From Alphaproteobacteria bacterium (GTDB lineage Bacteria; Pseudomonadota; Alphaproteobacteria; Micropepsales; Micropepsaceae), in assembly GCA_947455695.1 (NCBI GenBank), contig CANGRN010000124.1, positions 1 to 5,650 of the forward strand: a stretch of 5,650 nucleotides of DNA, read 5' to 3'. The first letter of the stretch is position 1; each line of letters opens with the position of its first letter. This document shows positions 1-5,650 of the stretch, piece after piece. The position numbers were made by a program, and so were the translations under genes. The notes below the pieces were generated by a model. The model had not been told where the DNA came from, ran no database searches, and worked only from the letters and a program-made list of their open reading frames with translations.

Positions 1-170
1 ATCGGATGGCGGTCCATCAGCACGTCGCGCAAGGTGCCGCCGCCCGTCGCGGTGACGATGGCCAGCACCAGCACGCCGATGGGATCGAGCGAACGGCGCA
101 CGGCGGCCAATGCGCCCGAAGCCGCGAATACCGCGACGCCGATCAGGGTGAAGAGTTGAACCAGGCTCAA
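1..170 (-). CDS. TRIC/UPF0126-family membrane channel protein, N-terminal part (runs off left edge)
   Basis: About 56 codons of the N-terminal part are visible; the gene continues beyond base 1. The translation opens (M)[18 protein letters not shown], a hydrophobic helix, continues with [14 protein letters not shown], then a second hydrophobic stretch, [12 protein letters not shown], ending in [11 protein letters not shown]. The GGGT-x-RD motif after a membrane helix and the preceding SGALAA...D..GV pattern are hallmarks of the bacterial TRIC (YicG/UPF0126) family, inner-membrane proteins related to trimeric intracellular cation channels. The chosen start is a TTG at 170-168, which overlaps the thiSG stop by four bases (TTGA on the minus strand). 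I find no ATG or GTG nearby in this frame, and the family normally begins a few residues before the first helix. No strong Shine-Dalgarno is visible, so translation is probably coupled to thiSG. The ion specificity of this protein cannot be told from the sequence. Family call confident; exact start less so. Confidence 0.87.
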   Translation of the reverse strand, partial: MSLVQLFTLIGVAVFAASGALAAVRRSLDPIGVLVLAIVTATGGGTLRDVLMDRHP

Positions 171-1165
171 ATCAGGCCAGACAGCGGGCTGGAGGGATCG
201 GCATAGGCCTTCTTGGGCATGCGCCCGGCCAGCCAGGCCATGCGGCCGGCCTGCACCGCCAGCTTCATGGCGCCCGCCATCTTCACCGGATCGCGGGCAT
301 GGGCGATGGCCGTGTTGGTCAGCACCGCATCGCAGCCCAGCTCCATCGCCACCGCCGCGTCCGAGGCGGTACCGATGCCGGCATCCACAACGATCGGCAC
401 CTTGGCGTCCTCGATGATCATGCGGATGTTCACGGTCGCCTGCATGCCCATGCCAGAGCCGATGGGCGCGGCCAGCGGCATGATCGCCACCGCGCCGACA
501 TCTTCCAGCCGCTTGGCCATCAACGGATCGTCGCTGCAATAGACCATCACCTGGAAACCATCCTTGGCCAGCATCTCGGTGGCGCGCAGGGTTTCGATCA
601 TGTCGGGATAAAGCAGCTTCTTCTCGCCCAGCACTTCCAGCTTCACCAGGGTCCAGCCGCCCGCCTCGCGCGCCAGGCGCAAGGTGCGCACCGCATCCTC
701 GCCGGTGAAGCAGCCGGCGGTGTTGGGCAGGTACTGCACTTTCTTCGGGTCGATGAAATCCACCAGCATGGGCTGGCTGCGATCGGTCAGGTTCACGCGG
801 CGCACCGCCACGGTGACGATCTCCGCGCCCGACGCCTCCAGCGCCGCGGCGTTCATCGCATAATCCTTGTACTTGCCGGTGCCGATGATCAGGCGCGAGC
901 GGAAGGTCTTGCCGGCGATCACCAGCGGCTTGTCCTCGCGCGGCACGTCCACCGGAGCATTGCCGCCGCCGATGAAATGCACGATCTCCAGCTTGTCGCC
1001 ATGGGCGACGGCGACATCCGCATAGGTCGAACGGGGCACGATCTCCAGATTGCGCTCCACCGCGATCTTGGCGGGGTCCAGCCCCAGGCCTTCCAGCAGC
1101 CCGCGCACGCTGACCGGTGCGTCCAGCCGCTTTGTCTCGCCATTCAGGATGATTTCAACGCTCAT
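167..1165 (-). CDS. thiSG: ThiS-ThiG fusion: sulfur carrier protein / thiazole synthase
   Basis: This 332-residue protein joins two normally separate thiamine-biosynthesis proteins. Residues 1-68 are ThiS, a ubiquitin-like sulfur carrier: NGE near the start, [10 protein letters not shown] at 36-45, and an end in EIVHFIGGG, the place where free ThiS stops. After a linker at about 69-80, residues 81-332 are ThiG, the cytoplasmic TIM-barrel enzyme that condenses 1-deoxy-D-xylulose 5-phosphate, dehydroglycine and ThiS thiocarboxylate sulfur into the thiazole phosphate. ThiG motifs are GTGKYKDY (95-102), PNTAG (147-151), VKLEV with the Schiff-base lysine at K175, PIGSGMG (234-240) and [11 protein letters not shown] (261-271). 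The ATG at 1165 has AAAGG ten bases upstream. The fusion is a recognised but uncommon arrangement. It is odd because ThiF must activate a free C-terminal glycine on ThiS, which is internal here. No thiC, thiE, thiF or thiO lies in the window. The UTR is too short for a TPP riboswitch. Confidence 0.96.
   Translation of the reverse strand: MSVEIILNGETKRLDAPVSVRGLLEGLGLDPAKIAVERNLEIVPRSTYADVAVAHGDKLEIVHFIGGGNAPVDVPREDKPLVIAGKTFRSRLIIGTGKYKDYAMNAAALEASGAEIVTVAVRRVNLTDRSQPMLVDFIDPKKVQYLPNTAGCFTGEDAVRTLRLAREAGGWTLVKLEVLGEKKLLYPDMIETLRATEMLAKDGFQVMVYCSDDPLMAKRLEDVGAVAIMPLAAPIGSGMGMQATVNIRMIIEDAKVPIVVDAGIGTASDAAVAMELGCDAVLTNTAIAHARDPVKMAGAMKLAVQAGRMAWLAGRMPKKAYADPSSPLSGLI
920..937 (-). promoter_or_regulatory. 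Possible internal ribosome-binding site and GTG start for a free ThiG
   Basis: On the minus strand, GAGGA (937-933) lies ten bases before an in-frame GTG (922-920, codon 82 of thiSG). Translation from here would give (M)[10 protein letters not shown]..., about 251 residues, close to where free-standing ThiG proteins begin. The spacing equals that of the main thiSG start. This is inferred from sequence only. GAGGA in a GC-rich coding region can arise by chance, and the stretch also encodes the Arg-Glu-Asp of the linker. Confidence 0.25.
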
Positions 1166-1245
1166 GGAAGCTGTACCTTTAAAGATTTCCGTATCCGCCG
1201 CGATGCGATTATAAGGCTTGAATCATCTTACCCCACGGAAAGTCT
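1166..1245. promoter_or_regulatory. Divergent intergenic region between thiSG and aroQ, likely bidirectional promoter
   Basis: This 80-bp stretch is AT-richer than its flanks and is the only place for promoters of the two divergent transcription units. On the minus strand a perfect TATAAT lies at 1213-1208, 42 bases before the thiSG ATG, but no good -35 box lies 16-18 bases upstream. On the plus strand the overlapping TATAAG (1210-1215), with a weak TTCCGT at 1187-1192 (17-base spacer), could serve aroQ. A 7-bp inverted repeat, TTTCCGT (1186-1192) and ACGGAAA (1235-1241), flanks these boxes almost symmetrically. Ribosome-binding sites are AAAGG (1180-1176, minus) for thiSG and GGAAAG (1237-1242, plus) for aroQ. 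No riboswitch-like structure is seen. Confidence 0.45.
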
Positions 1246-1716
1246 ATGGCAAAAAAGTCCAAACAATCCAAGACCTTACCGATCTATATCCTCAACGGCC
1301 CCAACCTCAATCTGCTGGGGACGCGTGAGCCGGAGGTCTATGGCTACACCACCCTGGCCCAGGTCGAACAGATGTGCGCCAAGCAGGCGGCGTCCCACGG
1401 GCTTGCCATCTCCTTCCGCCAGTCCAACCACGAAGGCGAAATCGTGGAGCAGATCCAGGAAGCGCGCACCGGCGGCTGCGCCGTGATCATCAATCCGGCC
1501 GGGTACGGTCACACCTCCATCGCCATCCTGGACAGCATCCAGATGCTGAAGGTGCCGGTGATCGAAGTGCATCTGTCCAACATTCATCGCCGCGAGCCCT
1601 ATCGCAACCATTCCTACGTCTCCAAGGCTGCCACCGGCATCGTGATGGGCCTGGGCGCGCAAGGCTATCTGCGCGCCATCGACGCCGTCGCCGAAATTCT
1701 CAAGGTGAAGAAATGA
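1246..1716 (+). CDS. aroQ: Type II 3-dehydroquinate dehydratase
   Basis: This cytoplasmic enzyme of 156 residues catalyses step three of the shikimate pathway, dehydrating 3-dehydroquinate to 3-dehydroshikimate, and normally forms a dodecamer. After a lysine-rich N-terminus (MAKKSKQSK), the type II signature [17 protein letters not shown] spans 17-33 and carries the catalytic tyrosine Y32 and lid arginine R27. [10 protein letters not shown] (82-91) supplies N83 and H89 for substrate binding, and EVHLSN (107-112) supplies the catalytic histidine H109. R116 and R120 in HRREPYR match the conserved arginines after it. Length is normal for the family (about 145-160). The ATG at 1246 has GGAAAG just upstream. 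The stop overlaps the accB start (ATGA at 1713-1716), the usual arrangement in Alphaproteobacteria, and suggests co-transcription and coupled translation with acetyl-CoA carboxylase genes. All key active-site residues appear present. Confidence 0.97.
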   Translation: MAKKSKQSKTLPIYILNGPNLNLLGTREPEVYGYTTLAQVEQMCAKQAASHGLAISFRQSNHEGEIVEQIQEARTGGCAVIINPAGYGHTSIAILDSIQMLKVPVIEVHLSNIHRREPYRNHSYVSKAATGIVMGLGAQGYLRAIDAVAEILKVKK

Positions 1717-2216
1717 AATCCAAGAAGAAGCCCGCGCCGAAAGCCAAGCCCGCACCCGCGCCGGCACCCAAGTCCAAGTCCGGCATCGATGCCGAGGCCG
1801 TGCGCGACCTGGCCAAGCTGCTCAAGGAAACCGGCCTTACCGAGATCGAGATCGAGCACAAGGGCGCGCGCATCCGCGTCTCGCGCGGCGGCGGCGTTGC
1901 CGTTACCGCGGCCGCCCCGGCGCCCGCACCCGCAGCGTCCGCGCCTCCCCCGTCGGCGGCACCGGCTGCGTCCGGCCCCGTGGCCGGCGCCGTGCCTTCG
2001 CCCATGGTCGGCACCGTCTATCTGTCGCCGGAACCGGGCAAGCCGCCCTTCATCAGCGTCGGCAAGAGCGTCAAGGAAGGCGACACGCTGTTCATCGTGG
2101 AAGCGATGAAGACCATGAACGCCATCACCGCCCCCAAGGGCGGAACGGTGCGCGAGATCACCGTCGCGGACGGCACGCCCGTCGAATTCGGCCAGACCCT
2201 CTGCGTCATTGCCTGA
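1713..2216 (+). CDS. accB: Biotin carboxyl carrier protein of acetyl-CoA carboxylase
   Basis: This 167-residue protein carries the biotin of acetyl-CoA carboxylase, shuttling carboxybiotin from AccC to the AccAD carboxyltransferase to make malonyl-CoA for fatty-acid synthesis. Residues 1-22 are a Lys/Ala/Pro-rich extension. Residues 24-58 form the conserved N-terminal segment ([20 protein letters not shown]...IRVSRG). Residues 61-92 are an Ala/Pro linker typical of AccB. The biotinyl domain covers about 93-167, with EAMKTMN at 130-136; K133 is the residue BirA would biotinylate. The domain also has the PSPMVGTVY start and the [15 protein letters not shown] thumb-like region characteristic of AccB. 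The ATG at 1713 overlaps the aroQ stop and is preceded by AAGGTG (1702-1707), a good ribosome-binding site inside aroQ. The stop overlaps the accC ATG by one base (TGATG). Length is normal (about 150-170). Confidence 0.97.
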   Translation: MKSKKKPAPKAKPAPAPAPKSKSGIDAEAVRDLAKLLKETGLTEIEIEHKGARIRVSRGGGVAVTAAAPAPAPAASAPPPSAAPAASGPVAGAVPSPMVGTVYLSPEPGKPPFISVGKSVKEGDTLFIVEAMKTMNAITAPKGGTVREITVADGTPVEFGQTLCVIA

Positions 2217-3559
2217 TGTTTGAAAAAATTCTCATCGCCAATCGTGGCGAAATCGCCCTTCGCGTCATCCGCGCCTGCAAGGAGATGGGCATCTCCACCG
2301 TGGCCATTCATTCCACGGCCGACAGCGATGCGATGCACGTCAAGCTGGCCGATGAGAGCGTCTGCGTCGGTCCGCCCGCCGCGGCCCAGTCCTATCTCAA
2401 CATTCCCTCCATCATCGCCGCCTGCGAGATCACCGGCGCCGAGGCCATCCATCCCGGTTACGGCTTCCTGTCCGAGAACGCCAAGTTCGCCGACATCGTC
2501 AAGGAACATGGCCTGACCTTCATCGGTCCCACGCCCGAACATATCCGCATGATGGGCGACAAGATCACCGCCAAGCAGACGGTGAAGGAACTGGGCATCC
2601 CCACCGTGCCGGGCTCGGATGGCGAGGTTTCCGACGCCGATGCGGCGCGCGTGGCCGAGGAGATCGGCTATCCGGTGCTGATCAAGGCCACCGCAGGCGG
2701 CGGCGGCCGCGGCATGAAGGTGGCGCAGAATGCCGGTGAGCTGTCCTTCGCGCTTTCCCAGGCCCGCACCGAGGCCAAGGCCGCCTTCGGCAACGACACG
2801 GTCTACATGGAGAAGTATCTCCAGAGGCCCCGCCATATCGAAATCCAGATCCTGGCCGACAGCCACGGTCATGTCGTGCATCTGGGCGAGCGCGACTGCT
2901 CGCTGCAGCGCCGCCACCAGAAGGTCTGGGAGGAAGCCGGCAGCCCGGCCCTGAACGCCCAGGAACGCGACGACATCGGAGAGATCTGCACCAAGGCCCT
3001 CAAGAAGCTGGGCTATCTGGGCGCGGGCACCATCGAGTTCCTGTACGAGGATGGCCGCTTCTATTTCATCGAGATGAACACCCGCCTGCAGGTGGAACAT
3101 CCGGTCAGCGAAGCCATCACCGGCATCGACATTGTCCGCGAACAGATCCGCATCGCCACCGGCGCGCCGCTGGCCCTGACCCAGAAGGATGTCGTGTTCG
3201 AAGGCCATGCCATCGAATGCCGCATCAATGCGGAAAACCCTTTCACCTTCCGCCCCTCGCCCGGCACCATCACCCAGTTCCACACCCCCGGCGGCCTGGG
3301 CGTGCGCTTCGACAGCGCGATCTATTCCGGCTACCGCATCCCGCCCTTCTACGACAGCCTGGCGGGCAAGCTGGTGGTCCATGCCAAGAACCGCAACGAG
3401 TGCCTGCTGCGCCTGCGCCGCGCCCTGGACGAACTGGTGGTGGACGGCATCGAGACCACCATCCCCCTGTTCCAGAAGCTGGTGCGCGAGCCCGACATCA
3501 TCAATGGCGACTATTCGATCCATTGGCTGGAGAAGTATCTGGCCAGCCTCGGCCACTAG
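2216..3559 (+). CDS. accC: Biotin carboxylase subunit of acetyl-CoA carboxylase
   Basis: This 447-residue cytoplasmic enzyme uses ATP and bicarbonate to carboxylate biotin on AccB. The N-terminal biotin carboxylase domain (about 1-115) starts [20 protein letters not shown]. The ATP-grasp domain (about 116-320) has K116, K157, the glycine-rich loop GGGGRGMK (161-168), [12 protein letters not shown] (225-236) with H234 and K236, and [13 protein letters not shown] (284-296) with metal and bicarbonate ligands E286, N288, R290, Q292 and E294. The C-terminal domain (about 330-447) carries the catalytic arginine R336 in [11 protein letters not shown]. Numbering runs two behind E. coli AccC over most of its length, and total length is the same. 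The QKVW variant at 235-238 is common in Alphaproteobacteria. The ATG overlaps the accB stop (TGATG) and has no clear ribosome-binding site, so translation probably depends on accB. Carboxyltransferase genes accA and accD are not in the window. Confidence 0.98.
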   Translation: MFEKILIANRGEIALRVIRACKEMGISTVAIHSTADSDAMHVKLADESVCVGPPAAAQSYLNIPSIIAACEITGAEAIHPGYGFLSENAKFADIVKEHGLTFIGPTPEHIRMMGDKITAKQTVKELGIPTVPGSDGEVSDADAARVAEEIGYPVLIKATAGGGGRGMKVAQNAGELSFALSQARTEAKAAFGNDTVYMEKYLQRPRHIEIQILADSHGHVVHLGERDCSLQRRHQKVWEEAGSPALNAQERDDIGEICTKALKKLGYLGAGTIEFLYEDGRFYFIEMNTRLQVEHPVSEAITGIDIVREQIRIATGAPLALTQKDVVFEGHAIECRINAENPFTFRPSPGTITQFHTPGGLGVRFDSAIYSGYRIPPFYDSLAGKLVVHAKNRNECLLRLRRALDELVVDGIETTIPLFQKLVREPDIINGDYSIHWLEKYLASLGH

Positions 3560-3584
3560 GCCGCCTGCCCGTTCCCGGCTAGGC

Positions 3585-3608
3585 TTCCTCCCACACAACT
3601 GGGAGGAA
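3585..3608 (+). promoter_or_regulatory. Hairpin enclosing the doxX ribosome-binding site
   Basis: A perfect 9-bp inverted repeat, TTCCTCCCA (3585-3593) and TGGGAGGAA (3600-3608), encloses a 6-base loop. The 3' arm contains GGGAGG (3601-3606), the Shine-Dalgarno of doxX six bases before its ATG. The 5' arm contains CCTCC, matching the anti-Shine-Dalgarno of 16S rRNA. In mRNA the site would be hidden unless the stem opens. A weaker bulged stem at 3557-3563 / 3576-3581 begins at the accC stop codon. There is no T-tract, so this does not look like an intrinsic terminator. The structure is seen in sequence; the regulatory role is inferred. Confidence 0.6.
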
Positions 3609-3612
3609 CGGC

Positions 3613-3993
3613 ATGAGCTTTCTCGACAGGTATGGTTCGCAGATACTGGGGCTGACCCGCATCATCGTGGGTCTTTTGTTTCTTGAGCATGGCCTGGCCA
3701 AGCTGGCGCATTTCCCGCCGGTGCCGATGTTCGCCAATGGTCCCCTGCCCCCGATGATCCTGGCCTCGGGCGCCATTGAACTGATCGGCGGCGCGCTGGT
3801 GGCGGCGGGCTTCTTCAGCCGCATCGCCGCCTTTGTCTGTTCGGGCATGATGGCAGTGGCCTATTTCATGGTCCATTTCCCGGGCGGCTTCTTTCCCATC
3901 CTGAACGGCGGCGAACTGGCCATCGTGTACTGCTTCGTCTTCCTGTATCTGGCCGCTGCCGGTCCCGGCGCATTCGCGGTCAACAACAAGTAA
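3613..3993 (+). CDS. DoxX-family inner-membrane protein
   Basis: This 126-residue protein has four predicted membrane helices at about 10-28, 46-67, 71-89 and 101-119, the DoxX-family layout. Conserved features are the [18 protein letters not shown] first helix, the glycine-rich [17 protein letters not shown] segment (54-70) and [16 protein letters not shown] (88-103), followed by [18 protein letters not shown]. The family is widespread and mostly uncharacterised; some members are thiosulfate:quinone oxidoreductase subunits and others are linked to oxidative-stress resistance, but nothing here singles out a substrate. The ATG at 3613 has a strong GGGAGG six bases upstream, inside a hairpin. 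It lies 53 bases after accC, and its TAA overlaps the aat ATG by one base (TAATG), so it appears co-transcribed with both neighbours. There is no obvious functional link to fatty-acid synthesis or proteolysis. Confidence 0.93.
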   Translation: MSFLDRYGSQILGLTRIIVGLLFLEHGLAKLAHFPPVPMFANGPLPPMILASGAIELIGGALVAAGFFSRIAAFVCSGMMAVAYFMVHFPGGFFPILNGGELAIVYCFVFLYLAAAGPGAFAVNNK

Positions 3994-4601
3994 TGCACGG
4001 CACCCCGCGGCTCACCCCGGAAATCCTCCTCCGCGCTTATGCGGAAGGGCTCTTTCCGATGGCGGAGCGGCGGGGTGATCCGACCCTCTACTGGGTGTCG
4101 CCGGAAAAGCGCGGCATCATCCCGCTGGACGGGTTCCATGTGCCGCACCGCCTGGCGCGCAAGGTGCGCAGCGGCGCTTTCACCGTCACCGCCGACACAG
4201 CCTTTCGCGACGTGATGGAAGCCTGCGCCGCGCCGGCACCCGGCCGCGAGGAAACCTGGATCAATGACGAGATCCTGCGGCTCTACTGCGCCCTGCACAG
4301 CACGGGCCATGCCCATTCCATCGAATGCTGGCAGGACGGCGCGCTTGTGGGCGGACTTTACGGCGTGCGGCTGGGCGCGGCCTTTTTCGGCGAAAGCATG
4401 TTCTCCAGGGCGCGCGACGCCAGCAAGGTGGCGCTGGTACATCTGGTGGACGGCTTGAAGCGCGGCGGTTTCGTGCTGCTGGACAGCCAGTTCATCACCG
4501 CGCACCTGGCGCGCTTCGGCGCCATCGAAATCCCGCGCGAGCAATATCTGATGAAGCTTGCGAACGCGCTCAGCAGAGACGCGATCTGGCCGTTCTTCTA
4601 G
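3993..4601 (+). CDS. aat: Leucyl/phenylalanyl-tRNA--protein transferase
   Basis: This cytoplasmic enzyme transfers Leu or Phe from charged tRNA to proteins with N-terminal Arg or Lys (and some Met), creating a degron recognised by ClpS and destroyed by ClpAP. The 202-residue sequence has the family motifs in order: [14 protein letters not shown] (12-25), [19 protein letters not shown] (33-51), ETWIN (87-91), AHSIECW (107-113), [20 protein letters not shown] (120-139) with E134, [11 protein letters not shown] (142-152), and LLDSQF (162-167) with D164 and Q166, matching the catalytic Asp/Gln pair known from E. coli Aat. It is somewhat shorter than the E. coli protein (about 234) but normal for Alphaproteobacteria. 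The ATG shares one base with the doxX stop and lacks a good ribosome-binding site, suggesting coupled translation. Only one base separates its stop from that of the convergent DUF2155 gene. Confidence 0.97.
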   Translation: MHGTPRLTPEILLRAYAEGLFPMAERRGDPTLYWVSPEKRGIIPLDGFHVPHRLARKVRSGAFTVTADTAFRDVMEACAAPAPGREETWINDEILRLYCALHSTGHAHSIECWQDGALVGGLYGVRLGAAFFGESMFSRARDASKVALVHLVDGLKRGGFVLLDSQFITAHLARFGAIEIPREQYLMKLANALSRDAIWPFF

Positions 4602-4602
4602 G

Positions 4603-5214
4603 CTACTGCCCAGCGCCTTCGGGCAAAGCCTGAATGCCTTCCTTGTCGGACGAATCCGGCGCCTTCACCTTGACCGGTGCGGTGGAGGTGTTCGCGGCCA
4701 GGGCCGGCGCCGGCGCGTTGTTGCAAGAGATCACCCACACGTCATAGAGCGGATGCTCCACCGCATTCAGGCCGGGGCTGGAGCCGTACATCCAGCCGGA
4801 GAACACCCGGCGCGCCGGCTGGTCGGGACGATGATCCTCGATCTGCACAAAGGCGGTGGTTTCCGGCGTCTCGCTGGCGGGCGTGGAATAGCAGAAGCGC
4901 GCCGTGATGGTCAGGGTGGCGAAACGCACCGGTTTGCCGATGGGCGCGGTGATGGCCGTGGGCCGGCCGGTGATCTTGTCCAGCCCGCGCAGCATCAACT
5001 GGGTGCCCCCCTGGGGCGGGGTCGGCGGCGCGGCGGGCGCATCGGCGGCAGGCGCGCCTGCCAAAGCCTGGGCAGGAAGTGGCGCCTTGGAGACAGGCGC
5101 AGCCTGCGCCGGAGCGCCAGGGCCAGTGGTGGACGGCGGCGGGTTGGGAATGGTCTGCGCCAGCGCCGCGGCAGCAACGCCGAACGGCAACAGCACGAGC
5201 AAAGACTTCTTCAC
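4603..5214 (-). CDS. Secreted DUF2155 domain-containing protein
   Basis: This 203-residue protein opens with a signal peptide: KK, a hydrophobic core LLVLLPFGVAAAALA, and probable cleavage after residue 19 (ALA|Q). A long Ala/Pro-rich, probably disordered stretch covers about 21-69. The DUF2155 domain (about 76-165) has LDKITGRPTAITAPIGKPV, the LTITARFCYSTP segment, the SGWMYGSSPGLNAVEHPLYDVW core (139-160, with S139, G140, W141 and W160), and VISC. C108 and C164 could form a periplasmic disulfide. The tail (about 170-203) is low complexity and acidic/proline-containing. The start is a GTG (5214-5212) overlapping the mlaD stop as GTGA; it is chosen because the signal peptide follows directly. 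No biochemical function is established for the family to my knowledge. Its repeated position beside mlaD in Alphaproteobacteria suggests an envelope role, but that is inference. Confidence 0.92.
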   Translation of the reverse strand: MKKSLLVLLPFGVAAAALAQTIPNPPPSTTGPGAPAQAAPVSKAPLPAQALAGAPAADAPAAPPTPPQGGTQLMLRGLDKITGRPTAITAPIGKPVRFATLTITARFCYSTPASETPETTAFVQIEDHRPDQPARRVFSGWMYGSSPGLNAVEHPLYDVWVISCNNAPAPALAANTSTAPVKVKAPDSSDKEGIQALPEGAGQ

Positions 5215-5650
5215 GGACCGTCGCCCGGATCGGGCGCCTTGGGCTTGGGCGCGGGCGGCTGGTTGGAGGTGTTGGCGCCGGTGGCGAAACGGCCCACCAG
5301 GTTCATCACATCGATCGAACCCTGCGCACTTTCGAAGAAGGCGCCCGCAGTCATCATCTTGTCGTCGCCGCCGGGCGTGATCGACAGATACTGGCCGCCC
5401 AGGAAACCGGCCTGGGTCACCAGCACCGAGGAATCCGCCGGCAGCTTGACGTCATCGCGGATGTTCATGTGCACGGTGACGAGATAATTCTTCGGGTCGA
5501 GGGTCAGCGCCGTCACGGTGCCGATCTTGATGCCGGACAGACGTACGTCGGTACCCACCGACAGCCCGTCCACCTTGGCCAGCTTGGCGTTGACCTCATA
5601 GCCCGACAGGCTGCCGCTGCCGGTACGCATATAGCCGAAACCCAGGAAGG
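5211..5650 (-). CDS. mlaD: MlaD-like MCE-domain lipid transport protein, C-terminal part (runs off right edge)
   Basis: About 147 codons of the C-terminal part are visible; the gene begins beyond base 5650. The frame stays open to the edge (FLGFGYMRTG...), consistent with the end of the single N-terminal membrane helix of MlaD, so the ATG at 5630-5628 is internal and not the start. The MCE domain spans about 5600-5367: GYEVNAKLAKVDGLSVGTDV, RLSGIKIGTVT, LPADSSVLVTQAGFLGGQYL, and SITPGGDD. MlaD subunits form a periplasmic hexameric ring bound to the MlaFEB ABC transporter and carry phospholipids between outer and inner membranes. After VMNLVGRFATG the protein ends in a short Pro/Lys-rich tail (QPPAPKPKAPDPGDGP). 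Its stop is shared with the GTG start of the DUF2155 gene. mlaE and mlaF are not in view. Confidence 0.94.
   Translation of the reverse strand, partial: FLGFGYMRTGSGSLSGYEVNAKLAKVDGLSVGTDVRLSGIKIGTVTALTLDPKNYLVTVHMNIRDDVKLPADSSVLVTQAGFLGGQYLSITPGGDDKMMTAGAFFESAQGSIDVMNLVGRFATGANTSNQPPAPKPKAPDPGDGP

Noticed and set aside
1166..1245. Possible TPP riboswitch upstream of thiSG.
   Set aside because: Only 80 bases separate thiSG from aroQ, the probable leader is about 35-40 bases, and none of the conserved TPP-riboswitch sequence blocks is present.
299..1486. A 395-codon open frame on the plus strand opposite thiSG and running into aroQ.
   Set aside because: It lies antisense to thiSG and out of frame with aroQ, has a His/Arg/Gln-rich translation without family motifs, and crosses the divergent promoter region.
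1716..1778. Lys/Ala/Pro-rich repeat-like start of accB as a separate repeat element.
   Set aside because: It is a low-complexity N-terminal extension in frame with accB; such extensions and Ala/Pro linkers are ordinary in biotin carrier proteins.
2018..3598. A 526-codon open frame on the minus strand opposite accB/accC.
   Set aside because: It is a shadow of the strongly conserved accB and accC codons in GC-rich DNA. Its translation is rich in Ala, Gly, His and Gln with no recognisable domain.
3585..3608. Reading the hairpin after accC as an intrinsic terminator.
   Set aside because: No run of T follows the stem on the plus strand, and doxX starts five bases later with its ribosome-binding site inside the stem.
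4606..4624. TGCCC...GGGCA stem near the aat/DUF2155 junction as a terminator.
   Set aside because: The stem is only 5 bp with a 9-base loop and no T-tract on either strand, and it encodes the end of the DUF2155 protein.
4558..5487. A 309-codon plus-strand open frame opposite the DUF2155 and mlaD genes.
   Set aside because: The opposite strand carries two well-supported genes with a signal peptide and MCE motifs. This frame is an Arg/Gly-rich shadow.

Overview
The window is GC-rich and gene-dense, and looks like chromosomal DNA of an alphaproteobacterium. The reasons are the contiguous aroQ-accB-accC set followed by aat, the DUF2155 protein and an Mla-type MCE protein next to it (a grouping typical of Alphaproteobacteria), and alphaproteobacterial details such as the QKVW stretch in biotin carboxylase. 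I cannot assign it below class level. There are no tRNA or rRNA genes, mobile elements, CRISPR arrays or obvious signs of horizontal transfer.

Left block, minus strand (1-1165): a ThiS-ThiG fusion for the thiazole half of thiamine, followed with a 4-base overlap by the first ~56 codons of a TRIC/UPF0126-type membrane channel that runs off the left edge. An 80-bp divergent intergenic region (1166-1245) separates this block from the plus-strand genes.

Central block, plus strand (1246-4601): aroQ (shikimate pathway), accB and accC (biotin carrier and biotin carboxylase of acetyl-CoA carboxylase), a DoxX-family membrane protein, and aat (N-end-rule aminoacyl transferase). aroQ/accB, accB/accC and doxX/aat each share bases between stop and start codons, which suggests translational coupling. 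The only gap is 53 bp between accC and doxX. It contains a perfect 9-bp hairpin whose 3' arm includes the Shine-Dalgarno sequence of doxX, the clearest candidate cis-regulatory element here.

Right block, minus strand (4603-5650): the 3' part of an MlaD-like MCE lipid-transport protein running off the right edge, then a secreted DUF2155 protein that starts at a GTG overlapping the mlaD stop. This block converges on aat with a single base between the stop codons.

Functionally this is core metabolism and envelope biology: thiamine, aromatic amino acids, the first step of fatty-acid synthesis, targeted proteolysis and phospholipid trafficking. I do not see a new defence, mobile or biosynthetic system. 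The points worth a second look are the ThiS-ThiG fusion and how its internal di-glycine could work, a possible internal start for a free ThiG, and the doxX ribosome-binding-site hairpin.
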